From the NCBI RefSeq assembly GCF_001426525.1, contig NZ_LMEW01000003.1, positions 1 through 64,000 on the forward strand: 64,000 bases of DNA, written 5' to 3'. Position 1 is the first letter of the stretch, and each line of letters begins with the position of its first letter. The stretch is from Massilia sp. Root133. GTDB taxonomy: Bacteria > Pseudomonadota > Gammaproteobacteria > Burkholderiales > Burkholderiaceae_D. The notes beneath the pieces are model-generated. The model saw only the letters and a list, made by a program, of their open reading frames with translations, was not told the origin of the DNA and searched no databases. The position numbers were made by a program, and so were the translations under genes. Below, in pieces: positions 10,487-18,442 of this stretch.

Positions 10487-12178
10487 TTAGATAGTTGCAC
10501 CGAACGTGATCACGAAGCGGCCGCTGGCCTCACCCGTGCCGCCGGTGCCCGCGCCGGGCCGCACGTCCTCGGTGCGGTATTCGTAGTCGAGCATCGCGCC
10601 GTTGTTCAGGCACAGCTCGCGCGCCAGGTACAGGCCGAGGCCCGTGCCCTTGCTCGACGTCGTGTAGAACGGTTCGAACAAATGCGCCCGCACTTCCGGC
10701 GTAATGCCCGGACCGTCGTCCTGCACGTGCAATTCCATGCGTCCCGTCGCGTCGAGCACGGGGACCACGCGGATGCTGGCCGGCTTGCCGCTCGCGTAGC
10801 GGATCGCGTTGCCGAGCAGGTTCACGAGCACTTCGCGCAGGTGCAGGCCGTCGAAACGCACGGACCGGCCGCCCGCATCGCCCACCCACACTATATCACC
10901 GGCCATGCCGTGCATTTCCGTGAACTCGGCGCGCAGCTCGGGCAGGAAGTCGTCCAGCGCGACCGGCGTGCCGTTCGGCTGCACCTTGCGCGACAGTTTC
11001 AGGATGTCCTCGACCATGCGGTTCACGCGCGCCACGTTGTCGTTCACGATGCGCAGCAGGCGCGTTTCCGCCGGACCGTGCAGGTCTTCCGCGAGCAGCG
11101 ACGTCGCGTGGCCGATTGCCGACAGGGGATTCCGCACCTCGTGCGCGATACTGGCCGTCAGGCGTCCCATCGATGCGAGCTTGAGTTGCTGCGCCTGGTT
11201 TTCGATGGCGCTCACGTCCTGCAGGAAGACGAGGCTGCGTTCGGCCGTGCCCTGCGGCGTGTCCACGCGCGCGAAGCGCAGCTTCAGGTGCACCGGCTGG
11301 TCGAGGCGGCCGCACACCGGGCCGTCCGTCTCGTGCCAGCGCTTGACGGTGACGAAGCCGCCGGTCGCCGCCGCCGGCGCGTCCATGCAGCGGCCGACCC
11401 AGTCCGTGAAGCGCTGCGCCACGGGTTCCAGCGCCGCCAGGTCGGTCAATCGAAACGTGTTGCCGTCCTCGCCCGGCTGCGTCTCCAGCCCGAGCATGCG
11501 GCGCGCCGCCGGATTGCCGCCGAAGACGGTGCCGTCGCGCCCCAGCACGAGGATGCCGTCGTCCACGTCGTCGACGACGATGCGGTAGATCGCCTGCTGG
11601 ATGCGCAGGTCGGCGCCGTGCCGCGCGGCCAGCTCTTCCTGCTTGATGAGACGCGCGGCCAGGCGGTTCACCACCAGCACCACCGCGAAGAATGCGGCGC
11701 CGGTGAGCCCGGCCTGGGTCAGCGGCGGGTCGTCCGCGCGCATGAAGATCCCCCAGGTACTCTCGCCCAGCACGAACAGCGTGGCCAGCGCGGCCGAGAA
11801 CAGGGCCAGCACCAGCGGCGCGAGGATCGCGGCGCCCGCGAGCGGGAACAGGTACAGCAGCGCGAGGCCGCTGCGCATGCCGCCGGCGGCGAGGTACAGC
11901 AGCGAGATCGCGACGATGTCGACGAGGACCTGGGCCGACAACTGCCACAGGAAGCGCCGCCGCCAGCGCTGGGCGACGACCGCGAACATCAGCGCGGCCA
12001 GCACGTAGGCGATGCACGTCTCGGCATACGCGGTGCCGTCGACGCGGCCGCGCCGCACGTCGATCGACAGGTACAGCAGCAGCACGAACGCGATCACGAT
12101 GCGCGTGACCGTGAGCGTTTGCAGGGAGCGCCAGAACGTCGAGCGCGACTCGGCGGAAAGGGAAAGCCGGCTCGCCAT
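10487..12178 (-). CDS. pilS: Membrane sensor histidine kinase, PilS type
   Basis: 563 aa from the ATG at 12178, placed 8 bases after the PP0621-family stop; longer open frames upstream would run into that gene. The N-terminus has about six hydrophobic helices (residues ~20-175), the PilS-like sensor module in the inner membrane. A PAS-like domain follows (GILVLGRDGTVFGGNPAARRM). Next comes a HisKA domain with the phospho-accepting His in SIAHEVRNPLS (near residue 346), then an HATPase domain with N-box LLGNAIRYA, G1 DDGPGI and G2 GTGLGLYLA. It is translationally coupled with pilR downstream. In characterised species this pair senses membrane pilin levels. Confidence 0.87.
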   Translation of the reverse strand: MASRLSLSAESRSTFWRSLQTLTVTRIVIAFVLLLYLSIDVRRGRVDGTAYAETCIAYVLAALMFAVVAQRWRRRFLWQLSAQVLVDIVAISLLYLAAGGMRSGLALLYLFPLAGAAILAPLVLALFSAALATLFVLGESTWGIFMRADDPPLTQAGLTGAAFFAVVLVVNRLAARLIKQEELAARHGADLRIQQAIYRIVVDDVDDGILVLGRDGTVFGGNPAARRMLGLETQPGEDGNTFRLTDLAALEPVAQRFTDWVGRCMDAPAAATGGFVTVKRWHETDGPVCGRLDQPVHLKLRFARVDTPQGTAERSLVFLQDVSAIENQAQQLKLASMGRLTASIAHEVRNPLSAIGHATSLLAEDLHGPAETRLLRIVNDNVARVNRMVEDILKLSRKVQPNGTPVALDDFLPELRAEFTEMHGMAGDIVWVGDAGGRSVRFDGLHLREVLVNLLGNAIRYASGKPASIRVVPVLDATGRMELHVQDDGPGITPEVRAHLFEPFYTTSSKGTGLGLYLARELCLNNGAMLDYEYRTEDVRPGAGTGGTGEASGRFVITFGATI

Positions 12179-12186
12179 GCGGCGGC

Positions 12187-12480
12187 TTACCGGGCCTGCT
12201 GGTGCGCCTCGCGCGCGTGCGCCGTGCCGCAATAGTCGCGGCCATCGGCCCGCACGGCTTCCGACGCCGGGAAATAGATGCCGCAATGGGCGCAGCACAG
12301 CATCGTCTCGGATTGGTCCTCGACGCGGCTCCAGGCCTTCGTGTCCCCGCCGGCGGACGCCGGTGCCGGCCCGGTGCCGGTGGCCGGGCCTTGTGCGCGC
12401 GTCATCGCGGCGCGCAGTTTGCTGCGGATGGCGGCCACCACGAGGATGACGAGCGCAATCCAGAAAAGCAGTCGCGTCAT
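12187..12480 (-). CDS. PP0621-family small membrane protein
   Basis: 97 aa. One N-terminal transmembrane helix (LLFWIALVILVVAAI) is followed by a Pro/Gly/Ala linker. The conserved C-terminal motif has LCCAHCGIYFPASEA and RDYCGTAHAREH-like spacing, suggesting a small metal-binding (zinc-ribbon-like) cytoplasmic tail. The arrangement matches a family annotated PP0621 in Pseudomonas and Burkholderiales, commonly found next to pilS. The ATG overlaps the upstream ccsA stop as ATGA, so it is translationally coupled. Function is unknown. Confidence 0.75.
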   Translation of the reverse strand: MTRLLFWIALVILVVAAIRSKLRAAMTRAQGPATGTGPAPASAGGDTKAWSRVEDQSETMLCCAHCGIYFPASEAVRADGRDYCGTAHAREAHQQAR

Positions 12481-13280
12481 ACGAACCCCCGGTGCAGAAC
12501 GACTTCGAAAACGAACCGGCTGCCGACGTAAGCCAGCGCCAGCGTGGCGAATCCCGCCAGCGTGAAGCGCAGCGCGGTCTTGCCGCGCCAGCCGCGCCAG
12601 CGGCGTCCGGCCAGCAGCGCGGCGAACAGCACCCACGACAGCAGCGCGAAAAAGTTCTTGTGGTCCCAACGCAGCGCGCGGCCGAACAGCTGTTCGGAGA
12701 ACACGATGCCCGACAGAACGGTCAAACTGAGCAGGACGAAACCGATGCCGATCATGCGGAACAGCAGCCGCTCCATCGTCAGCAGCGCCGGCAGCTGGTC
12801 GAGCGCGCCGGTAAACCAGCCCTTCTTCGCGCTCTTCGTGTGCAGACGCGCCTCCTGCAGCGCCATCAGCACGGCATGGAAGGCGGCGATCGTGAGCGTG
12901 CTGTACGCGGACACGGCAACCGCGACGTGCCAGCCGAACGCGGGCGACTGGTCCTGCACGGGCATCAGGTTGCCGGGGAACAGCGGCGGCAGGATCGCCG
13001 CGACGGCGGCGCACGGCATGACCATGCGGCGCATGCCGTCCAGCGCGAAATTGCGGTTTTCGATCCAGTAGGCGGCGACGGAAATCCACAGGGCCGCCGA
13101 CAGCATGAATGCGAAGCCGACACGCAGCGTGCCGTTCGACACGATATCCGGCCACAGCGCGGCACCGTGCACGGCCCAGGCGACGGCGGTCACGGCCGAA
13201 ATGGCCGAGCCCTGCCGCGACGGCAGCAGGGCACATACCGCGTACAGGATTGCCGCGGCGATGAATAGGGTGAGTTGCAT
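12477..13280 (-). CDS. CcsA/HemX-like cytochrome c assembly integral membrane protein
   Basis: 267 aa, with about eight transmembrane helices. It shows the cytochrome-c-assembly (CcsA/YpjD) features: a conserved His in GWHVAVAVSAYSTLT and the WDHKNFFALLSW segment near the C-terminus. The start at 13280 is preferred over longer in-frame candidates because MQLTLFIAAAILYAV begins directly with the first membrane helix. Members of this subgroup commonly lie next to ffh in Burkholderiales; here ffh is about 3 kb away, separated by an ABC transporter. The role in haem export or cytochrome c maturation is inferred from the family. It could be the HemX-like branch without CcsB partner function, since no ccsB is nearby. 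Confidence 0.78.
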   Translation of the reverse strand: MQLTLFIAAAILYAVCALLPSRQGSAISAVTAVAWAVHGAALWPDIVSNGTLRVGFAFMLSAALWISVAAYWIENRNFALDGMRRMVMPCAAVAAILPPLFPGNLMPVQDQSPAFGWHVAVAVSAYSTLTIAAFHAVLMALQEARLHTKSAKKGWFTGALDQLPALLTMERLLFRMIGIGFVLLSLTVLSGIVFSEQLFGRALRWDHKNFFALLSWVLFAALLAGRRWRGWRGKTALRFTLAGFATLALAYVGSRFVFEVVLHRGFV

Positions 13281-13349
13281 ACGCGCGAGTCTACACCATC
13301 CGATGGGGGAAGGTTGGGTTGTCAAAGGGATAACCGGGCACTACATACC

Positions 13350-13458
13350 GTCGTTCCCGCGAAGGCGGGAACCCATACTGAGTTACCGAAGTCGCGCCGG
13401 CATTTCAATGTCGCGATTCCTAAAACTCTGCATGGATTCCCGCTTTCGCGGGAACGAC
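13350..13458. repeat. REP-type doublet (two inverted units)
   Basis: A unit reading CGTCGTTCCCGCGAAGGCGG (13350-13376) and a second unit in opposite orientation (13432-13458) flank a ~55-base spacer containing CCATACTGAG and CCGAAG. Each unit folds into a short GC hairpin. The same architecture and spacer words recur at 61354-61457, and a single unit occurs at 39851-39874. It fills the gap between the ccsA homologue and the ABC ATPase gene. Confidence 0.8.
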
Positions 13459-13465
13459 GAGCGGG

Positions 13466-14260
13466 CTAATCGACGGCCGCCGCCTTGATTTCGGCATCAT
13501 GATGCCGCTGCTGCTCCTCCATCACCATCAGCCCCAGTTCGCGCTTGAGCGCATTGAACTCGGGCGCCGCCGGATCGCGCAGGCGCGGCAGGTCGACCAG
13601 GAGGTCGCGCTTGATCGTGCCCGGCCGATACGTCATCACGACGATGCGGTCGGCGAGATAGATCGCTTCCTCGATGCTGTGCGTGACGAAGATGACGGTC
13701 TTCTTCAGTTCCGCCCACAGGCGCAGCAGCTCGTCCTGCAGGTTGCGCCGCGTGAGGGCGTCGAGCGCGCCGAACGGTTCGTCCATCAGCAGGATCGGCG
13801 AATCCAGCGCCAGCACGCGCGCGATCGCCACGCGCTGGCGCATGCCGCCGGACAGGTCCTTCGGATAGCGTTTGGCGAAATCCTCCAGCGACAGGAGTTT
13901 CAACAGCCCGCCCACGCGCGCCGCGATCTGCGCGCGCGCCATGCCCTTGATCTCCAGGCCGAAGCCGACGTTCTGCTCCACCGTCATCCACGGGAACAGC
14001 GCATATTCCTGGAACACCATGCCCCGCTCCGGCCCGGGCCCGGCGACCGGCACGCCGTCGGCCAGCACGCGGCCGGTCGTCGGCGGCGCGAAACCGGCGA
14101 CGGCGTTCAGCAGGGTCGACTTGCCGCAGCCGGACGGTCCCAGCAGGCAGACGAACTGGCCGTGCGGGATCTCCAGCGAGATGTCCTGCAGCGCGACCAT
14201 GCGCCGGCCGTCCCCGTCGAACACTTTACTGACATGGTCAATCACGATGTGTGCGGTCAT
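13466..14260 (-). CDS. ABC transporter ATP-binding protein, nitrate/sulfonate/taurine (SsuB/TauB) type
   Basis: 264 aa cytoplasmic ATPase. It has Walker A GPSGCGKST, a Q-loop in FQEYALFPWMTV, signature LSGGMRQRVAIAR, Walker B ILLMDEPFGALD and the H-loop VTHSIEEA. The DEPFGALDALTR run is characteristic of the SsuB/TauB/NrtD branch. It follows the permease gene with a two-base gap and is the last gene of a binding protein-permease-ATPase operon. The substrate cannot be fixed; sulfonates, taurine, pyrimidine precursors or aromatic anions are all possible. No desulfonation gene (ssuD, tauD) is adjacent. Confidence 0.9.
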   Translation of the reverse strand: MTAHIVIDHVSKVFDGDGRRMVALQDISLEIPHGQFVCLLGPSGCGKSTLLNAVAGFAPPTTGRVLADGVPVAGPGPERGMVFQEYALFPWMTVEQNVGFGLEIKGMARAQIAARVGGLLKLLSLEDFAKRYPKDLSGGMRQRVAIARVLALDSPILLMDEPFGALDALTRRNLQDELLRLWAELKKTVIFVTHSIEEAIYLADRIVVMTYRPGTIKRDLLVDLPRLRDPAAPEFNALKRELGLMVMEEQQRHHDAEIKAAAVD

Positions 14261-14262
14261 GG

Positions 14263-15096
14263 TCAGTGCTCCAGGCCGCGGTGCCAGCGCAGCAGATGGT
14301 TGTTCAGTTTATTCATGCCGACGTCGATGGCGAGACCGAGCAGGCCGATCGTGATCATGCCGGCGATGATCTTGTCCGACCAGAAGTACTCGCGCGCCTC
14401 CGAGATGCGGAAACCGAGGCCGTTGTTCACGGCGATCATCTCGGCCACGATCACGACGATGAACGCCGTGCCGATGCCGATGCGCATGCCGGTCAGGATG
14501 TACGGCACGGCCGCCGGCAGGATCACGCGCAGGAACAGCGTCGTCCCGCTCGCGCCCAGGTTGCGCGCCGCGCGCAAATAAATGCCGTCGACCTGGCGCA
14601 CGCCCGCGATGGTGTTCATCAGCACGGGAAAGAAGGCGCCCAGCGCGATCAGGAAGAAGGCCGGCGGGTTCCCGAGGCCGAACCACAGCATCGACATCGG
14701 GATGTAGGCGATCGGCGGAATCGGGCGCAGCAGCTGGAACAACGGATTCAGCCAGGCATGCGCGATGCGGCTCGCGCCCATGGCGAGGCCGATCGGCAGC
14801 GCCAGCGCGGCGCCGACGAGGAAGCCGACGATCACGCGGTACATGCTGCCGATGGCGTCGGTGATCAATTCGCCGGAGACCATCCACGCCAGCCGCCCGC
14901 CGCCGTTGGCCTCGTGCCAGGCCGGGTAGTCCTGCAGCGGCAGCAGGTACGCGATCCACTTGTGCCAGACCTGCAGCGGGGACGGCAGGACATGCTCGTT
15001 GACCCATCCCATGCTCGCCACCCACTGCCAGATCGCGATCGCGACGATCGGCACGACCAGGCCGATCGCGATGTCCTGCCACCTGCGTTTCAGCAT
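14263..15096 (-). CDS. ABC transporter permease, SsuC/TauC type
   Basis: 277 aa inner-membrane permease with about six helices. The cytoplasmic EAA-type loop is seen in LRAARNLGASGTTLFLRVILPAAVPYILTG-like sequence around residues 175-205. An N-terminal helix (IAIGLVVPIVAIAIWQW) and a C-terminal AGMITIGLLGLAIDV helix fit BPD_transp_1 permeases of the nitrate/sulfonate/taurine group. It lies between the binding-protein and ATPase genes and probably forms the homodimeric channel of the importer. Confidence 0.9.
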   Translation of the reverse strand: MLKRRWQDIAIGLVVPIVAIAIWQWVASMGWVNEHVLPSPLQVWHKWIAYLLPLQDYPAWHEANGGGRLAWMVSGELITDAIGSMYRVIVGFLVGAALALPIGLAMGASRIAHAWLNPLFQLLRPIPPIAYIPMSMLWFGLGNPPAFFLIALGAFFPVLMNTIAGVRQVDGIYLRAARNLGASGTTLFLRVILPAAVPYILTGMRIGIGTAFIVVIVAEMIAVNNGLGFRISEAREYFWSDKIIAGMITIGLLGLAIDVGMNKLNNHLLRWHRGLEH

Positions 15097-15119
15097 CTCC
15101 GCTCCTTGCGTGGTTTGAT

Positions 15120-16094
15120 TTACTTGATGTTCAGGCTCTTCTTCGCCTCATCCAGCAAATCGGTCTTGACCCAGTCCTTCGCCACCGGCGGCTTGGCCAT
15201 CCGGCCGACGCCCGTCTTGAACATGATGTCGGCCGTGGTCTGGATGTGCTCCGGCGTGATGTCGTAGGTATAGGGCGAATTGCTGATCGCGTCGTCGAAA
15301 TCGTCCTTCGTGATCTGGCCCTTGAACACGACTTCGCGCACGTATTTCTCGGCCAGCGCGCGGTCGCGGATGAAGGCGCTCGTGGCCATGACGAAGCAGC
15401 GCATGAATTTCTCCGCCACGGGGCGCTTCGTGTTGTAGAACTTTTCCGTCATGACCATCGTCCGCACCGGTTCGCCGATCGGCGTGTCGTACGGTTTCAG
15501 GACCTCGACGCCGAAGCCCTTGTTGATCGCCTGCGACGACTGGGGTTCGGACTGCATCATGGCGTCGATGTTCTTGCCCAGCAGCGCCTGGTTGAGGTCG
15601 GCGTATGCCAGGTAGACGATCTGCACGTCCTTGCCGGGCGCCGGGTCGGCACTGAGGCCGGCCTTTTGCAACTCGGCCATCAGGAGCACTTCCTGGATGC
15701 CGCCGCGCGTCACGCCCACCTTCTTGCCCTTCAGGTCCTTCACGGCCTTGACGTTGGCATCCGCGCGCGCGACGAGCCGGGCGCCGCCCTTCGCGAAGCC
15801 GGCCACGACGTAGATCGGCGCACCGCCGGCGCGGCCCGAGATCGCGGCCTCGGACGCCGTCGTGCCGACGTCGAGTTCACCCGCGATGATGGCCTGCATC
15901 ACGTCCAGGCCCTTCGCGAAGATGCGCTCCTCGACCTTGATCCCGCACTTGGGCGCGATCTCCTTGATGTATGACACCGCGCCGTAGTGCGCGAACTTGA
16001 GGTTGCCGAGGCGGACCACGTCCTGCGCCTGGGCGCCGCTCGCGGCCAGCAGCGCGGCGATGGCGAGGGTCTTGCCGAACACGTGTGCTTTCAT
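15120..16094 (-). CDS. ABC transporter periplasmic substrate-binding protein, NMT1/SsuA-like
   Basis: 324 aa. The Sec signal peptide MKAHVFGKTLAIAALLAASG has likely cleavage after AQA (residue ~23-24). The mature part has the type-2 periplasmic binding fold of the NMT1/SsuA group: GIKVEERIFAKGLDVMQAIIAGELDVG near the N-terminus and VKDLKGKKVGVTRGGIQEVLL at the lobe boundary. It is first gene of the operon, divergent from ffh across a 249-base gap. The ligand is unknown; family members bind sulfonates, nitrate, thiamine precursors or aromatic acids. A substrate-specific regulator is not adjacent. Confidence 0.85.
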   Translation of the reverse strand: MKAHVFGKTLAIAALLAASGAQAQDVVRLGNLKFAHYGAVSYIKEIAPKCGIKVEERIFAKGLDVMQAIIAGELDVGTTASEAAISGRAGGAPIYVVAGFAKGGARLVARADANVKAVKDLKGKKVGVTRGGIQEVLLMAELQKAGLSADPAPGKDVQIVYLAYADLNQALLGKNIDAMMQSEPQSSQAINKGFGVEVLKPYDTPIGEPVRTMVMTEKFYNTKRPVAEKFMRCFVMATSAFIRDRALAEKYVREVVFKGQITKDDFDDAISNSPYTYDITPEHIQTTADIMFKTGVGRMAKPPVAKDWVKTDLLDEAKKSLNIK

Positions 16095-16343
16095 TGCCTG
16101 TCTCTCCGATTGGGGTAGAACTTTTATTGGAATGAACTGCGTGACGCCTCTGGAACATAAACTCGAAGCAATACATTGTCAAACCGTCCAATCAGGTTTT
16201 ACCAAGAATCAAATCGAATCGTTGACTATGCCGCTTGCGAATGGCTGAATTCGGGTCTTGACGGGGAAAAACCCGCCCCGACATGCGGTAAAATGGCGTG
16301 TTGCGCGCCCGCCGCTTATATATATCAGTACAAAAGGTAGAAC

Positions 16344-17711
16344 ATGCTGGATAACCTGACACAACGCCTTGCCAAGGTCGTCAAGACGATGCGTGGCGAG
16401 GCCCGCCTCACCGAGGCCAACACCGCCGAGATGCTGCGCGAAGTGCGCCTGGCCCTGCTCGAGGCCGACGTCGCGCTGCCGGCCGTGCGCGAATTCATCG
16501 CCAAAGTGAAGGAAAAGGCCCTGGGCGAGGAAGTCATCGGCTCCCTGTCGCCGGGCCAGGCCCTCGTCGGCGTCGTGCAGAAGGAACTGGGCGCGCTGAT
16601 GGGCGCCGACCTCGGTCCGGACGCGTCGCAGCTGTCGTTCGCGCAGCAGCCGCCGGCCGTGATCCTGATGGCCGGCCTACAGGGTGTCGGTAAAACGACC
16701 ACCACCGGCAAGCTCGCCAAGTACCTCAAGGAAGAAAAGAAGAAAAAGGTCCTGACCGTCTCCGCCGACGTCTACCGCCCCGCCGCGATCGCGCAGCTGG
16801 AATCGGTGACGAAGCAGGTCGGCGCCGACTTCTTCCCGTCCACCGCCAGCGACAAGCCGGTCGACATCGCGAAGAACGCGATCGACTGGGCGAAGAAGCA
16901 CTATCACGACGTCGTCATCATCGACACGGCCGGCCGCCTGGCCATCGACGAGGCGATGATGCAGGAGATCGCCGCCGTGCACGCGGCCGCGAATCCGATC
17001 GAGACGCTGTTCGTCGTCGACGCCATGGTCGGCCAGGACGCGATCAACACCGCGAAAGCCTTCAACGACGCGCTGCCGCTGACCGGCGTGATCCTGACGA
17101 AACTCGACGGCGACTCGCGCGGCGGCGCGGCGCTGTCCGTGCGCCACGTGACGGGCAAGCCGATCAAGTTCGCGGGCGTGTCGGAAAAGCTGGACGGCCT
17201 GGAAGCGTTCGATCCGGCCCGCATGGCCAACCGCGTGCTGGGCATGGGCGACATCCTCGCGCTGGTCGAGGAAGCGCGCAAGGGCGTGGACATGAAGGCC
17301 GCGGCCGACATGGCCAACAAGATCAAGTCGGGCGGCAAGTTCGACATGAACGACTTCCGCGCCCAGCTCGCGCAAATGAAGAAGATGGGCGGCATGGCCG
17401 GCCTGCTCGACAAGCTGCCGGCCCAGTTCCAGCAGGCCGCAAACGGCGCCAACATGGACCAGGCCGAGAAACAGGTGCGCCGCATGTGCGGCATCATCGA
17501 TTCGATGACGCCGGCGGAACGCGCCAAGCCGGAACTGATCAAGGCCAACCGCAAGCGCCGCATCGCGGCCGGCGCCGGCGTGCAGGTGCAGGAAGTGAAC
17601 CGCATGCTGACCCAGTACGATCAGATGAACACGATGATGAAGAAGCTCAAGGGCGGCGGCCTGATGAAGATGATGCGCGGGATGAAGGGCATGATGCCTG
17701 GTATGCGCTGA
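16344..17711 (+). CDS. ffh: Signal recognition particle GTPase Ffh (SRP54)
   Basis: 455 aa. The N-domain four-helix bundle (1-90) is followed by a G-domain with GLQGVGKTTTTGKLA, DTAGRLAIDE, TKLDGDSRGG and the closing GVSEKLDGLEAF. The Met-rich M-domain (about 325 to end) finishes MMKKLKGG, then MKMMRGMKGMMPGM, and binds signal sequences and the 4.5S RNA. It delivers nascent inner-membrane proteins to FtsY/SecYEG. Length is normal for the family. It is monocistronic, with AAAGGTAG before the ATG and a strong terminator after the stop. The 4.5S RNA gene is not in this window. Confidence 0.98.
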   Translation: MLDNLTQRLAKVVKTMRGEARLTEANTAEMLREVRLALLEADVALPAVREFIAKVKEKALGEEVIGSLSPGQALVGVVQKELGALMGADLGPDASQLSFAQQPPAVILMAGLQGVGKTTTTGKLAKYLKEEKKKKVLTVSADVYRPAAIAQLESVTKQVGADFFPSTASDKPVDIAKNAIDWAKKHYHDVVIIDTAGRLAIDEAMMQEIAAVHAAANPIETLFVVDAMVGQDAINTAKAFNDALPLTGVILTKLDGDSRGGAALSVRHVTGKPIKFAGVSEKLDGLEAFDPARMANRVLGMGDILALVEEARKGVDMKAAADMANKIKSGGKFDMNDFRAQLAQMKKMGGMAGLLDKLPAQFQQAANGANMDQAEKQVRRMCGIIDSMTPAERAKPELIKANRKRRIAAGAGVQVQEVNRMLTQYDQMNTMMKKLKGGGLMKMMRGMKGMMPGMR

Positions 17712-17732
17712 TCCTTGATCCGCCCCAACGAC

Positions 17733-17766
17733 GCCGTGCGCGACCACCGTCCCGCACGGCTTTTTT
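17733..17766 (+). terminator. Rho-independent terminator after ffh
   Basis: Stem GCCGTGCG / CGCACGGC with a 12-base loop is followed immediately by TTTTTT, 21 bases after the ffh stop. Confidence 0.9.
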
Positions 17767-17945
17767 GTGCTTGGGAGGCCTGTTTTTTCGCTCTAGGGAG
17801 GTCCGGGTAACACAACGGGCTGTTTTAGGGCTTGTAAGAGTGAAAAAATTTCGAAAAAGACTTGCACGAACACTAAAACCCTACCAATATAAGCCGGGTG
17901 CGCTCAAGCGCAAATTTCCATGTGTTCCGTTTAGGAGGCTCGAAG

Positions 17946-18362
17946 ATGGCAACAGCCAAAAAAACCACCGCAGCGCCCGCGAAGAAAGGCTCGGCTTCGC
18001 CAGTGGCGAAGCCGAGCGCCAAGCCGGCGGCGGCCGCTAAAAAGGCAGCAGCTCCTGCCAAAGCAGCAGCACCGAAAGCAACCGCAGCAGCAAAGAAGCC
18101 TGCCGCGGCACGCAAGCCCAACGCCGCTTTCATGAAAGAGATGACCCCGTCCGCAACGCTGGCCGCCGTCGTCGGCGCGAAACCGCTGCCGCGCACGGAA
18201 GTGACCAAGAAAGTCTGGGACTACATCAAGGCGCAAAACCTGCAGGACGCGGCCAACCGCCGCATGATCAACGCCGACGACAAGCTGAAAGCCGTCTTCG
18301 GTGGCAAGGCGCAGGTGTCGATGTTCGAAATGACCAAGCTGATCTCGGATCACCTCAAATAA
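17946..18362 (+). CDS. SWIB/MDM2-domain protein with Lys/Ala-rich tail
   Basis: 138 aa from the ATG at 17946, which has AGGAGG upstream; an in-frame ATG-like start further up is not supported. Residues 1-60 are an Ala/Lys/Pro-rich, histone-H1-like segment with repeated AAKK/APAK words, likely non-specific DNA binding. Residues ~63-138 are a SWIB domain (MTPSATLAAVVGAKPLPRTE, then KKVWDYIKAQNLQD, then MINADDKLKAVFG). SWIB is the fold of eukaryotic SWI/SNF subunits and also occurs in chlamydial and proteobacterial nucleoid proteins. The combination suggests a nucleoid-associated protein, though its bacterial function is not established. It is monocistronic and closed by a terminator. Confidence 0.88.
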   Translation: MATAKKTTAAPAKKGSASPVAKPSAKPAAAAKKAAAPAKAAAPKATAAAKKPAAARKPNAAFMKEMTPSATLAAVVGAKPLPRTEVTKKVWDYIKAQNLQDAANRRMINADDKLKAVFGGKAQVSMFEMTKLISDHLK

Positions 18363-18397
18363 GAACATCTGGCTGGCTGCCCCATGGCCCCATACGA

Positions 18398-18423
18398 AAA
18401 GCCCCGGCGAGCCGGGGCTTTTT
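18398..18423 (+). terminator. Rho-independent terminator after the SWIB gene
   Basis: Ten-base stem AAAGCCCCGG / CCGGGGCTTT with a 5-base loop, 36 bases past the SWIB stop. It ends just before the LysR-type gene, whose start codon follows within 20 bases. Confidence 0.85.
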
Positions 18424-18442
18424 GCTTTACATGACCTCCGAC

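Noticed and set aside
13350..13458. Possible CRISPR or tandem repeat
   Set aside because: Only two units in opposite orientation with one unique spacer; this is a REP doublet.
16258..16294. TTGACG and TAAAAT upstream of ffh as a promoter
   Set aside because: The spacing is 25 bases rather than 16-18, so I do not claim it as a sigma-70 promoter.
17486..18040. A 184-codon plus-strand frame across the ffh end and SWIB start
   Set aside because: It passes through the ffh terminator, is out of frame with both real genes, and has Arg/Gly-rich shadow composition.
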